Of a DNA stretch of 64,000 bases, positions 1-11,309 are shown piece by piece (the stretch's first letter is position 1; every line of letters starts with the position of its first letter). Source of the stretch: Megaustenia siamemsis (taxonomy: Eukaryota > Mollusca > Gastropoda > Stylommatophora > Ariophantidae); contig JAVIAB010000051.1 of assembly GCA_032433765.1 (NCBI GenBank), forward strand, positions 78,236,244 through 78,300,243, written 5' to 3'. The position numbers and the translations under genes are program-made. The notes under the pieces were generated by a model. The model saw only the letters and a list, made by a program, of their open reading frames with translations, ran no database searches and had not been told where the DNA came from.

Positions 1-544
1 TACTTCAAATAGGAGTGAACATATTTTATTCAATCCAGACATTGTGTCTCCAAATATTCCAAGTAAAAGCGACAGACAGTCTATATCTTCACTTTTTCCC
101 CCGACTAAATGTTTTTGTCGGGAAATCTTAGTCGTGCCAAAAACACTTATCTACATGATTTTACAAATTTGCTTAATTTTCTCATAGCCTGCTTTAGATC
201 TAAAGTTGGTCATGAATTTGTCAAAAATATGGCGTTTGACAGTCTGACCGAACATTAGAAGCAGACGTATTGTTTGTGAAAATTGAAGAGCCCATAACTT
301 TGATGATTATAAATCAAAGGTTGAGCAGCCGGCGTGCAGTGACATAGAGATGGTGAGAAGAAAGGGGGAGGGGTTCAAAAATTACCGACTGGAAATTCAA
401 AAAGAGTAAGATACAGAGTTTGACGTTAGTTTGTCTCAGACATTTGTGCAAGCTGAAATTCGTTCCATCAGTATAAATTATACATGATATGCTATAAACG
501 CATGTGTGCATACTTTTTAACGGAATACATTTTTGTGTTAAATA

Positions 545-970
545 ATGGCCTCTGCGAGTGCAAACCACACCTCAATTTCCCGCAAAGGTAAACGCAAGCG
601 AACTGTATTGACACTGAACCAGAAGATTGAAATCGCTAGTAGACTTGAAAAAGGCGTTAATCGCAACGTTTTGATGACTGAATTTGGCATAGCCTCTTCA
701 ACATTATATGACATACGAAATCAAAAAGATGAGTTGTTTAAGTTTGCGTCGGAGTCTGAAAGCAGCAACAATATACACCAGAGACGAAGTATGAAACGGC
801 CAAAATTTGAAAAACTCGACGATGTCCTTTATGTGTGGTTTTTAGAAAGAAGAAGAAAAGGAATGCCAATATCAGGACCCATGTTGATAGAGAAAGCTAG
901 TGAATGTCACACGAATTTAAATATTTCTGAGCATTGCAATTTTTCAATCATGTTTTTTCATAAATTTTGA
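545..970 (+). pseudogene. Truncated Tigger/pogo-type transposase, N-terminal DNA-binding part
   Basis: A 141-codon frame opens with a basic stretch (KGKRKRTVLTLNQKIEIA) followed by a psq/CENP-B-type helix-turn-helix (EFGIASSTLYDIRNQKDEL, about residues 40-62) and the beginning of a second CENP-B-like HTH (VWFLERRRKGMPISGPMLIEKA, about residues 95-118). This order is that of Tigger/Jerky transposases, which are normally about 450-600 residues with a DDE catalytic domain behind the HTHs. Here the frame ends in non-homologous residues at about residue 125 and runs straight into a terminal inverted repeat, so the catalytic domain has been deleted. I infer an internally deleted, non-autonomous element. 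The start ATG follows an in-frame AT-rich leader. A domesticated short HTH protein is possible but unsupported. Confidence 0.75.
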
Positions 971-984
971 GTTTGGTTTTCTTA

Positions 985-1061
985 CTCTCGATTATCCAGA
1001 AAAATTCAATTATCCAGAATGGGTTCTTCCCCGAGCATTCCGGATAATCAAGACTTTACTG
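985..1061. repeat. 3' terminal inverted repeat end of the Tigger element
   Basis: Three imperfect copies of a GATTATCC(A/G)GA-like word sit in alternating orientation and the block ends ...GACTTTACTG followed by TA. Tigger elements commonly end in CAGTA...GATTATCCGG-type termini with a TA target duplication. The matching left terminus was not found in positions 1-544 and is probably outside the window. Confidence 0.6.
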
Positions 1062-1063
1062 TA

Positions 1064-2071
1064 CTAGATATTAGCCAATTTTCTACTTGTTGAGATTATC
1101 ATTCTACCATGAACAGCCATTGTTTTTTTTTTTTGATGTAGATAAAAATAATAAATCTGAAATCTCACTGCATATACTTTACATAGCAAAAACACTCATA
1201 CATAGCTTTCATTAATGTTGGTCAGGTTTACATGTCTTTGAGTTATCATGGGATTTTCCAACTTAGATTAATAGCTAAGATACATGCATAATTCTTCAGT
1301 GTTGTTGTCATTTTTTTAAATGAAATATCATCTTTATTTAACTTCTTTAACTCACTGTCAGCCTTCCCTACCTTTCTATGCTAGTATTTCTATTCCGGCT
1401 TGCTAACTGTAGTAATTGTTGACTATCCTATTTTTCCTTGCTAATTATTATCATTATCCCTGCCTGTTAACTGTAATTAACTGCTGACAATGTTTATCTT
1501 TCCCACTGACTAAAATCTTCTTCTGTGTTTCAGTTGGTGGTTTAAATTCTGTACCAGATGCTTATTTTAATTTTGTCAATTTATCTATGAAATGCTTACT
1601 TTCACCCAATTATTAAAGGTATAGTTAGACCTCTTTGTCATCTGTTCTTAAAGGAGATTAAGTGGTCATGAATGTGTTCTGTAGTGGTTTGCAGTAGAAT
1701 TGAGATATTTGCATCTTTTGGACCAACACATCAAACTTAGGCACAGCATTTTTTAGTACCAGGTTGCCTTCCTCTCAATTCCTACTCACTTGGTCAGACT
1801 AGACTGGTTAATCTGTTTCTAGGGGCACCACCAAGAAGTGGAGCAGTGTCTGGATAGGTCTGGTTCAAAAATTTAGCACAAGCCATCAGCTATGATTTAC
1901 TGACAATTTTTAGCTCTGTGGCTGTTGAGCACATTTGCCCACATTATAATGTCTTTTTCTCTTTGCATTTTTGTTGCTAATTAAATAACAGTTGAGTGAT
2001 GACAGATTCATCAGTGATATGACCATGACATAAGTCTGCAGGTTTGATTTCTAAACATTTGTCTTTTTCAG
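1064..2071. other. No gene seen
   Basis: AT-rich unique-looking sequence. The last 20 bases (pyrimidine tract ending TTTTTCAG) resemble a splice acceptor directly before the mitofilin fragment. Confidence 0.4.
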
Positions 2072-2523
2072 AAGCCGTTTGTGGAGCTGATTGTAAACAG
2101 TTTTTCCAGTATTGCACTTGACCGAGGTGTGAGCACTGAGGAACAGTTGAAGTATCGGTTCTACAAGTTTCACTTATTTGCCATAGACTTGGTTTAGTCA
2201 ACACACCCAATGCCTCCCTGTTCAAGTACCTGATTTCCTATTTACATTCATTAGTTTTCGTTTAACAATGTTGTGGCAACTTCAGAATCAGAAGAAGTTG
2301 ATTTAAATGCATTAGACACGTTTGATTTGCTTGCCCATGCCAAATATTGGATGGATAAAGGAATTTAGATTTGGCAATGAGGTTTATGATTCAGTTGACT
2401 GGAGAGTCTCGCAGGGCTGCTAATGATTGGATAAATGAAGCTAGACTATTTTTAGAGACCAGACAAATTACACGCACTTTAACAGCCTATGCATCAGCCA
2501 GCGGATTAGCTAAAACATTTTAA
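2072..2523 (+). pseudogene. IMMT: Mitofilin (MIC60) C-terminal fragment, frameshifted
   Basis: MIC60/mitofilin is the core subunit of the MICOS complex at inner-mitochondrial-membrane crista junctions. Read in successive frames, this segment gives SSIALDRGVSTEEQLKYRFY, then NASLFKYLISYLHSLVF, then NALDTFDLLAHAKYWMDKG, then QLTGESRRAANDWINEARLF and LETRQITRTLTAYASASG before TAA at 2521-2523. Order and wording match the conserved C-terminal mitofilin domain of animals (GESRRVAQDWLKEAR...LETKQ...LTAYASA in vertebrates, from memory). At least three one- or two-base frame breaks, near 2145-2150, 2265 and 2368, make it non-functional as read. A splice-acceptor-like tract just upstream suggests a duplicated genomic piece rather than a processed copy. 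No poly(A) is seen. Assembly indels are an alternative explanation. Confidence 0.8.
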
Positions 2524-2614
2524 GTTATAGAAATTTGTGACTTTTGTTGAATTATATAAATTATGTAAAACAATGGAATCATGAGTTGTGTAGAGTGAGG
2601 CCTGACTTAAGAAA

Positions 2615-2965
2615 GTGAATTCTGGACAATTGGATAATAGTCAAGACAATCTTCAGAAGACCATTGTGATGTGGTTTTACAAAAAAGGTATTAAGGATGT
2701 TCTGAAAGACATCAAGGTGACAAGAAAGCATATCAAAATCAGGAAATTACAATATTTTTCTTTGGCAGCACAAAAAGAAAAGGAAACAGTGAAAGCTAAA
2801 ACATATTATGACAACTGGAAAATCAGGGGTGTCAGAGATACAGAAAAGCCGGACAGTTAAAAGAATTGCATGATAGGAAGACAACCACTGAAATAATAAT
2901 TAACAGTAGAGACAGCAAGTTATGGAAAGACAAGATAACCTATACTAGCAGGCATGGTACTTGAT
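2615..2965 (+). mobile_element. LINE 3'-end remnant (C-terminus of reverse-transcriptase ORF)
   Basis: The tail reads KELHDRKTTTEIIINSRDSK then LWKDKITYTSRHGT and stop. This is the C-terminal signature of a non-LTR retrotransposon polyprotein that recurs at 13130-13190, 15790-15860 (minus) and 57510-57560. The preceding 81-codon frame, rich in Lys and ending RGVRDTEKPDS, is in a different frame, so the remnant carries at least one indel. No reverse-transcriptase core remains. Confidence 0.6.
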
Positions 2966-5714
2966 GAACAAGAATATTATTGAATATTTGAGAATTATGC
3001 AGAGGTTTCAAGTGACAAAGCACTTTCAGAAAAGAGAGAGAATGTGGGGTGCCTACCATCACATTTGTTGCTCTATTTTAACACTTATCTGGTAGGCTAC
3101 TTAGGGTCAATTATCTGCAGATTCCAACTTTTACATTTCTTGTTAATTCTCAACATGAACAGGCATGGCTGATAAAGTGTAGCTTTCTGTTTGTCTGGTT
3201 CTGGAAAGTTTTAATGTTATATCTTTTTATAAGATCAAAGTATATTGTTGAGTTTGGAAATACTTTATTGGTTATGTGATGGCTCTATGACAGGGTAACC
3301 ACTGAACAACAATGGACTCTTTCTTTTTTTTTTTTAAAACTGTTCAGACATTTTTTTTGCCTCCACACTTCAATTCCATAGGTTCTCTTTATGATCCATA
3401 GATATGACTTTCTCTCCTCTCCTCCCCCCCCCCCCCTCTTTAAAAATTCAGGTTATGTTTTTTTTTTAATATATAAAGCTATTTACAAATGAAAAATAAG
3501 TCCAGTGAGCATCATAAATAACAGCTCTGCTCTATCAGAAAATCATAAACCCTTAGTAAAGCTAATTAAGTTAGCGCATTTTGTGTTAGAAAGACTTCAA
3601 TACAAATGATGAAATTACAGTCCAAAGATTTCAGGAATTATGGAATCAAGTATGGCACAGGTTGGAAGGGCACACTTAAGGGACAGATAAGAGATTTTAA
3701 TTAGTGTTTACAAAATTAGTTTTACAAAAGTAAGCGTGATCTTCACCACTTATTTAAGAATAGGCTGAGTACCTTTGGCGCTGTCTTGAGTCCATCGGAT
3801 CACCAATAATTTTAACATAATAATTGCTGTAAATGCTTGTATTGAAGATAGGATTGAAGAGTGCAATTCTCTTTATGTATGTTGTAGGATCTAAATAAGT
3901 CACTATGTTTATGTATGTTGTCTTTGCATTGAACCTCACTTATAGGAACACTGCCATCAAGTAAGATTAAGACAATGATTTTAAGAAATGTTTGTTCATT
4001 TTCGGAAATCTATAATATGAAGTAGTATTTCTTAATAATGGTACTTTCATTTTCAATTGGCAATTTGTTAGGATACTCTAATTCACAGATTCCCAACCTT
4101 GTTTATGCCAACACTACCTTAATTTTAACTCATCTCCCACGCTAATGCTAAACTTTTACAGATTGTTAATCTTGTTTATGCCAACACTATCTTAATTTTG
4201 AGCTCACTTTCCACGCTAAACTTCACTGATTCTCAATCTTATTTATAGCAGCACTGTTTTAATTTTGAGCTCACCTTTCATACTAAGCTCCAGAAGTTCA
4301 AAACACATGTCCTCCAGTCTTTCCAGCTGGAAATCACAATGTGTACATAACCTTTGGTCAGGGAGGGAAAGGTCTCTGGGCCACGACCACTGGACTGAGC
4401 TCCCTTAAAAAGTATGTCAAAAATAAATGGAGGCCCTACACTCTGCTCCCCAACAATTGGCAATAATGCCATCGATTTACCTTTGATGTCTTTAACCCTC
4501 CTTGGCTGTGGGAGTCATCTCCTCATTTCCCTATCTTTCCCCTTGAAAATTAATTTTCCAAATAGCTGTTCATAACAATCTTTTTAGAGACGAAGTGGCT
4601 GATCTGATAAAAGTAGTAATGCATGCAGTATAGGTCATAGTAAAATGTTCTGATTGGCACTAATGAACACAATATTAGAAAAGCAATGACTGATGATAAC
4701 TGTAAGAGTGACACAAATGTATGCCTCTGATTGCCATATAGCATTTATCATTTCATTGTATACAGGGATGATCTGCTCCCCTATTGCAGACAGCTCTTTA
4801 GTTGGTAACATACATAACATTGGGAAGCTGTAACTATGTATCATTAAACTTTTAAAATTGTTGCATTTTATGAATATCAAACAGCCAGTTGGAGGTTGTA
4901 AGTGAATTAGTTCTTGCTAGTTTCAGTTTGAGTTAGTTTTTGCTAGGTTCAGTTTGTTGTCATATTTATAAGCTATAGTTCAACATATGACAAACTTTTG
5001 AATTTTCATTTGTAATTGAATAAACGGCTTAACCAAAAAAATCTACATTTGTCAATCTTGTTTTTTTCTTTATCTATGTAAATTATTTCACTTATTTTAT
5101 CCAGTTGTTTTAAAATCTTTTTTTGATATGTATATTTGTCTGTTTATGTCTTTAAAACATTAGATCACCAGGTTTCAAAGGAAAAAGTTTTTCTTAAATA
5201 TAAGTGAGGGTATAAATAATTCCCATACCCATGTGTATCAAATATCTTGTTTCTGAGACCCAATAAGCATAATCTTTGTGTGCTCCTGTGTAGTGCCAAA
5301 TAATTTTTATTAAAAATAATTTAGGAGCCAGACATAACAATGAGCTGGTGGTAGAAAGCAACCAAAATAAACTGTATCTGGATCAAGGTACTAGATTCAC
5401 CTATTCCATGTTTCTTCTGATAACAGGCTAATAAACAAAGTGAGTAAGAATTTAATAGTGAAGATTCAGTGGATTCCATCAGAAACTCACAGCATGATTC
5501 TGGAAATATTGAGGCATATAAGTTGGTAAAGGAAGGTGGTATGTTGTAACAACCAGACACAGGAATAACCTATGAGGAGTCCAAAAGATTTTGTTGAAAA
5601 CAAATACATGAACAAATAGGAACAGAACGCCAGGGTTACCAGACGATGCTTACTGCTAGCTTAACAAATGGGAGGAAATAAAAATGTTGAGACTTTAAAC
5701 AGGCCATAACAGTT
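2966..5714. other. AT-rich region without recognisable genes
   Basis: Contains a C homopolymer (about 3425-3438) and several T runs. All frames are short and none shows a recognisable domain. One local repeat (4085-4290) is listed separately. Confidence 0.4.
4085..4290. repeat. Three imperfect tandem copies of a ~66-72 bp unit
   Basis: The words CTTGTTTATGCCAACACTA, CTTAATTTTGAGCTCAC and CCACGCTAA recur three times in the same order, increasingly diverged to the right. No coding content. Confidence 0.6.
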
Positions 5715-5990
5715 TGAAGGTGTAGGAGCTGGGTGGTCAAAAGATATGATGTCAGCTGCTTTACTAGAAAGTTATGAGTTTGAATCCCATCACATAGGGT
5801 GGAATTTTTCTCTTTGAATTTATGGAATCTTCAAATCTTTACCCTCCCCTGCTCTCTGGGTAGTGAGATCCAATGTGTAGCCTTCTTAAATAACATGAAA
5901 AACAGGAGGTCCTATGTGCGCCTTGCACACATTAAAGAACCCATGGCAGTTGAAAATAGAAGATAGGTAAAAAATGATCACTGCCCAGAC
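5715..5990 (+). repeat. tRNA-derived SINE-like element (family 3)
   Basis: Has an A-box-like GAGCTGGGTGGTCAAAAG and a B-box-like GAGTTTGAATCCCATCAC, followed by a body with CACATTAAAGAACCCATGGC. A second, reverse-orientation fragment with the same body lies at 6895-7025. Old and diverged. Confidence 0.5.
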
Positions 5991-6566
5991 AAATTTGATA
6001 TGGAAAAATGTATCTAAAATGTCAAAACTTTTGACAATAAAAAAATTAGAGTACTTCTGAAGTCAAAGAATGTTTGTCTGACACCTGAGCATGCACTTGC
6101 TGGTGTAAAAAGGGAGAAAAATTGATATTTATACAAAATAAAATTCGGTCCCTTTGAACTTCACTAAAGATATAAAGCAGGTGCATGCAAATAACAAAAC
6201 AAACAATTATCATTATCAACACCCTAAGAATAGGAACCTCTAAATGTGAATGCGGCACAGACAAAATATTTGCAGAACATCTTGCTACAGAAATCCCCAA
6301 CATATGATGAAAAGAGCAGTCACAGATAGTCATGTGGCAGTTATCAGTACCATAACTGGATATGCAGCATGAAGATGCCATGCATGATCTTTGAGCAGAC
6401 TAATGCTTTCTCTGAGCTTATTAAGAATGGTGTCTAAAAGTGTACTCAGATGAAAAGGGCGATTAGGAAAAAAAATAGTCAAATACAGCCCTAAAAATAT
6501 GCAATGATAGAGACACAGTGTTTGCATTCAACATCTTTTTACCTCATGTGGAAATGTGGGCTTTTT

Positions 6567-6732
6567 CAAGGACTGAATTTTGTGTGAACACCCATTTTGT
6601 TTCCAATATACACTAGCATCCTGTGCACTTAGTTGAGAGTGTCCTCAGTGTGAGTGGGTGTCCCTCACCATAGAGACAAATATCCTTGGACTCCAGGCAT
6701 ACTCATTTTTTAACCATTAACAGTCACGTTTC
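6567..6732 (-). repeat. Body fragment of SINE family 4
   Basis: Shares GACTGAATTTTGTGTG, GTGTCCCTC and a GTCACGTTTCAG-like end, in the same order, with the fuller copy at 15785-16175. The tRNA-like head is missing. Confidence 0.5.
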
Positions 6733-6878
6733 AGATATTTTTCTGGGAAAGTAAAGTGGCACGGACGTAATACCGACCACATTACCCAAAAATCGTGTGC
6801 TGAAAGTCTGTAAAAATTATGGTCACTAACACTATATTCCCTCTATGCCACTTGGTATGACGGGGCTCTTTACTTTAC
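6733..6878 (+). repeat. SINE family 1, 5'-truncated copy
   Basis: Begins in the middle of the consensus (TTTCTGGGAAAGTAAAG), continues through TAATACCGACCACATTACC and ends TGACGGGGCTCTTTACTTT. The tRNA-like head is absent, as in a 5'-truncated retrotransposition product. Confidence 0.85.
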
Positions 6879-6894
6879 AGTCACGTTTAGGGTA

Positions 6895-7025
6895 GAACTA
6901 TTGATAATAATTTTGGCAAGCTGTTTAGCCTATTCTTTTAAACTTTTAACTGCCACGGGTTCATTAACAAATGAACAGTGCACACTGGAATTCCTGTTTT
7001 TTGTCATTGTCTGAGAGGGCTAAAC
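6895..7025 (-). repeat. SINE family 3 fragment
   Basis: The reverse complement carries ATGAACCCGTGGCAGTTAAA and AAAACAGGA..., matching the body of the 5715-5990 copy. Confidence 0.4.
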
Positions 7026-7160
7026 ATCAAATTTGATTAGGGAACAGGCAAATTATTGTAGTGCTGTGGTAAAGCTGGTAGCAGGAAGCAAGTAGTGGGG
7101 TGTAGCATACACATGTACAAGGTATGGTGGTGGCTTTACAAAAAAGGAACACAACAAAAT

Positions 7161-7196
7161 ACTGACATTTCAGCGTACATGAGGCCTTCTTCAGAA
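7161..7196 (-). ncRNA. Hammerhead-ribozyme-like motif in PLE tail (degenerate)
   Basis: The minus strand reads CTGAAGA, a spacer AGGCCTCATGTACGCT, GAAA, then TGTC. CUGANGA ... GAAA ... GUC is the hammerhead catalytic core, and such motifs are known from PLE pseudo-LTRs. The presumed helix II is only weakly paired here, so activity is doubtful. Confidence 0.35.
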
Positions 7197-8426
7197 CAAC
7201 ACAAATAGACAACGAAATAAAGATAAACTCTACTATATCTGGAATGAGTGGAACAGGTAAATCAAGAAATAAAAAGAGGAATAAGAGATAAAATGAAAGG
7301 ATAAAATAAAATGAATTTTAAATATCGGAGGATAAAAAGTTATATGTAAAAATTAGTAAGCTAATATATATATAAAATTAAACTGAGACTTAACTGTGGC
7401 AAGATCCAAAAGCTTCCAGCAGGTAGATGACGTGAGTCAAATGGGATGAAATGCGGGAGGGGAGTGTGGAAAATATCAGTCACGTGATTAGATGAGAAGT
7501 CAGATGAGATTGGAAGGTGATAGAATGAAGTGTGATAGGCAGTCAAGAGTGACACAGGTAACAGTAAAAGATAAATAAGTGTGTACTGTAGTGTGATTAC
7601 GAGCAAGGTGAGACTTGACTCAGTAAACAAGGAGATAAATGAGGCGTAATAGGGGGATTATGGAGGATTGGCACACAGAATGGTAGAGTGTCAGAGAGGA
7701 GTAGTATAAAAGCAGCTATATGGAAATGTAATAAAAGAAAGAAAAGGGAAGCATAAGGTAGAACTAGAATATAAAGTGGCAGAATATGTATTGATAAGGA
7801 TAATAAATGTTAGTGGAGAACAGACAAACAATGGCAGTACTGCTGTAATTATAAATATAAGTTGGTAAAGAAGGATTTTGATTCCTGTGGAAGGATGTCA
7901 AAATACCACCAGATATGTAATATAGACCCTGAATATTGTCTTGGGAGATCATGTCAGGGTGTAAGATGCCAAAACAGGACAAGGGAAGGAAGATAGGAGA
8001 GAAGAGAGATGGGTTGGGGGGGGGGGTAATATCGGAAGGGAGATATGAATGAAAGAAGTAAAAGGGAAGAGAGAGAAGGGTAATAGATGACCCATGAGAA
8101 AGGGATACATTGATGTCCTGTGGGGTGAGGCAACCCATACGGGCTATCAGACGATTCTCTAAGGTGAATCTGCTACAGCTGTCAGAAGAACATAACAATA
8201 GGCCAGTAATTTAGACATCCACCTTACCCTGATGGCCCTTAGAGTCGAAGTGGGGTGCCTGCATTTTGAGTGATGTCATACAGATGTTCCCGGTATCTGT
8301 CTCTGAGGTGATATCCTGATTCATATATGAAAGTCATCTTACACCACTTGCATATGATGGCATAATGTTGCGCAATGTACAAGTGAATTCTTCTCTGTTC
8401 TCAAAAGGACTATTAGGGAAGACGAC

Positions 8427-9062
8427 CGTATCTGTCCGGTGGATGTGGTTGCAGTTCTAACATTGATTGCAAATGCAACAGACAGTATCTGTCCGGTGGA
8501 TGTGGTTGCAAGTCTCACATTGATTGCAAATGCAACAGACAGTATCTGTCCGGTGGATGTGGTTGCAGTTCTCACATTGATTGCAAATGCAACAGACAGT
8601 ATCTGTCCGGTGGATGTGGTTGCAAGTCTCACATTGATTGCAAATGCAACAGACAGTATCTGTCCGGTGGATGTGGTTGCAAGTCTCACATTGATTGCAA
8701 ATGCAACAGACAGTATCTGTCCGGTGGATGTGGTTGCAGTTCTCACATTGATTGCAAATGCAACAGAAAGTATCTGTCTGGTGGATGTGGTTGTAAGTCT
8801 CACATTGATTGCAAATGCAACAGACAGTATCTGTCCGGTGGATGTGGTTGTAAGTCTCACATTGATTGCAAATGCAACAGACAGTATCTGTCCGGTGGAT
8901 GTGGTTGCAAGTCTCACATTGATTGCAAATGCAACAGACCGTATCTGTCCGGTGGATGTGGTTGCAAGTCTCACATTGATTGCAAATGCAACAGACCGTA
9001 TCTGTCCGGTGGATGTGGTTGCAAGTCTCACATTGATTGCAAATGCAACAGACAGTATCCCG
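8427..9062 (-). repeat. 57-bp tandem array (11 copies) inside the PLE linker
   Basis: The unit is 57 bp (19 codons), and most copies differ by one to a few bases. Because 57 is divisible by three, long frames stay open on both strands. Only the minus frame TDTVCCICNQCETCNHIHR continues into recognisable PLE protein on both sides. Two copies have C-to-Y (ETYNH) and two or three have ENC instead of ETC. The + strand ORF (CPVDVVASLTLIANATDSI repeats) is a shadow. Confidence 0.9.
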
Positions 9063-9329
9063 ATGGCTATGGAGAAAGTCATGAATTCGACTCTTGACAA
9101 GAATATCGTGGAGGTTGCGATGAGGCTTAAAGGCAACTAATGGAGGGTCAGTGAAGAGTAGATGGGTAGTGGAGTCATAGCGGAGAATGGGGAGGCAGCA
9201 GTGAATGATTCTGATCACAAATGGGTAGACGGGGTGATGGCAGCCTGGCATGAGGTGCAGAGAACCCATTGGAGAGCAGACTTGATTACCGAGAAGGTAA
9301 AACCAATCCATGTGTCGTAAGAGAAAAAT

Positions 9330-9412
9330 GTTCACAGTCTGTAGTGAAATTCAAACCTGGGACATGTTTGTCCAGGGGCTGATGCCTTACCTCTAGCCCA
9401 CCCACACCCCCA
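9330..9412 (-). repeat. tRNA-like SINE head
   Basis: On the minus strand, GGGCTAGAGGTAAGG (A-box-like) is followed by CCCAGGTTTGAATTTCAC (B-box-like), about 30 bases apart. It abuts the 5' break of the PLE. The body could not be separated from the PLE. Confidence 0.35.
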
Positions 9413-11010
9413 ATAAAATTACAGTGATAAAGCAAAATGTGGCTAACAAAAAATGATAATCAAAGAAGTAGAAATATTTTCAGAAGCACAATAATTTCAT
9501 TGACTGATTGATTGATAAATATGGCCTACAGTTCAATTCTGTTGAAACACATTCATAACAGTTTGAATAATATCTTGTGGAAGTGTGTAACAAATCTTAG
9601 TCACAACATCACAATCAAGAAAATGCATAAATATGAGTGCCATCATTATAAGAACAAAATGTTGGGTTTGATTTTGAATGATGGCTTGTAGGTTCCCTCA
9701 ACCTTATATAAGGACTGGACAATATTTTGGGAAAGTAGGGCAGCCTGGTGTGATACTTACCACAACATCCATAAAAATATGTTATTAGTCATGAAAAAAT
9801 AAGGGCACTAATACCATGTTTCCCCATATGCCTTAACTCCTGCCTCTTTTTTTTCTTTTTTTGTGAGAGTCAAGATGCCAACAATACATGTAGTCTAGTG
9901 ACTACTTTGTTAGTTTATAGCCAAGGAAACAAATACTTTTCAGTGATTGAGACTGCAGTGGCCTGTTCTTTGTTTGATGATCAACAATTGATCTTTTTTT
10001 GAAATTGAATGCATTCCTCTCTTACGTCTGTTAAACTTGGCCATTTTTTATCTTATTTTTTTTTACTTTAGAGTATTTTCAAAATAATTTTGAATTTTAT
10101 TGACAAACCCTTCTTTTTACAATTTGTAATGTCATCATATGAAATTTAATGACATTTTTTATCAAAACGACAATGAAAAAGATACAAATTTTACAATGTA
10201 TTGCAAACCCTATTTGAACACATTTATTAACAGGCAGTTTCTCCACACATATTCTGTCTTTTTTATTATCAACCCAACAACTGTTGTGTGTATGTAGTCC
10301 AGACTTCATGAAATGTAACATTTATAATATAGTTAGCATATATATATATGAATTGATTGTACACAAAAATATGTTAAAATTATGAAATATTTTGAATTCA
10401 ATTTAACAACAAAATTTACTATGTTCATAAAATGATCCTTATACCTGTTAAATTGAAACATTTATGATTAATCGCATCCAGTGAGTACATTCAATTAATA
10501 AATTACAAAAAATGTAATTAGTTATAATTAAGCTTTACAGCACTGCTTGTAATTACATGTTTTGCTAAGTTTTAGCAGGAAATAAAAAATTTTAAACAAA
10601 AGTTATATAATACATTACACATTAAAGCATTAGAAATGCATTTGAATATGATATTAATTTTCATAAACAAGAAAGTTGACATGTGTCTCACTAGAAAAGC
10701 AAGATTGAAAATAATAAATGAAATATAAATTTTATGATGAAACACAATGAAAGCACAGTTGTCATGAATGTCATGTGTATGATGATGTCGAAAAATTTAA
10801 TTGATAACATTTATTAGTAAATTATTATTTCACTAAAATTGATGGATTTTTTTTTTCAGTAAACACTGTTTTTGTGTTGCAGGAAAAGGCAAACCAAAAA
10901 TTTAGACAGCCAGACCGTTTCCACAACAAAAAATGGCTATACACAATGAGATATCTTACAAAAAGCATTTTCATTCTAGCCTTATGCCATCAGTACCAAA
11001 TGTGATAACA
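9413..11010. other. AT-rich region, nothing recognised
   Basis: Contains a short GATTGATTGATAAAT repeat near 9502 and T-rich runs. All frames are short. Confidence 0.4.
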
Positions 11011-11019
11011 CATGACAGG

Positions 11020-11108
11020 CATAAAGCAGAAACTACAGAAACAGAATGTTTGAGGAAAATAGTTGGAGTTATCACTAAAGACAAAGTCTGAGAATGAGAT
11101 CACAACGA
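11020..11108 (+). mobile_element. Small LINE reverse-transcriptase C-terminal fragment
   Basis: ETTETECLRKIVGVITKDKV, then a stop and NEITTKII, resembles the MRFLRRIVGVTR.DRIRNE-type segment near the C-terminus of non-LTR reverse transcriptases. Only about 30 codons remain, with one stop. Confidence 0.4.
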
Positions 11109-11309
11109 AAATAATTTATTGAATTACATACAAAGAACAAACAAAAAGATGTGCCCATCTGGAGAGAATATGTTGTGGTTCCATACCTTGCAAGACATAT
11201 ATAGAAATAGAAGGAATGTTACCCTGAGAAATTGAGTGACAACAACAAGGAGACTCAAACAGCATTAACTGACTATGGTTGATTGAAATCGTTGTCTGTG
11301 CCATTAATT

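Larger units (their letters stand above)
7027..9335 (-). mobile_element. Penelope-like element (PLE), decayed, with amplified Cys/His linker
   Basis: Penelope-like elements encode a reverse transcriptase, a Cys/His linker and a GIY-YIG endonuclease. Reading leftward on the minus strand, DPPLVAFKPHRNLHDILV at about 9146-9095 matches the C-terminal end of a PLE reverse transcriptase. It is followed by the linker CCICNQCETCNHIHRTDTV, present 11 times. After that come ENREEFTCTLRNI and SETDTGNICM...QAPHFDSKGHQG (about 8410-8230), which resemble a decayed GIY-YIG domain (usually ...FTC..N+IY... L.DRFREH ... HFN...H). The catalytic residues of the endonuclease are not recognisable. A hammerhead-ribozyme-like tail is at 7161-7196. 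The reverse-transcriptase core (fingers/palm) is missing, so the copy is 5'-truncated. Frame breaks between domains make it dead. Confidence 0.65.

Noticed and set aside
8439..9140. 233-codon + strand ORF of CPVDVVASLTLIANATDSI repeats
   Set aside because: Shadow of the 57-bp array; only the minus frame extends into recognisable protein on both sides.
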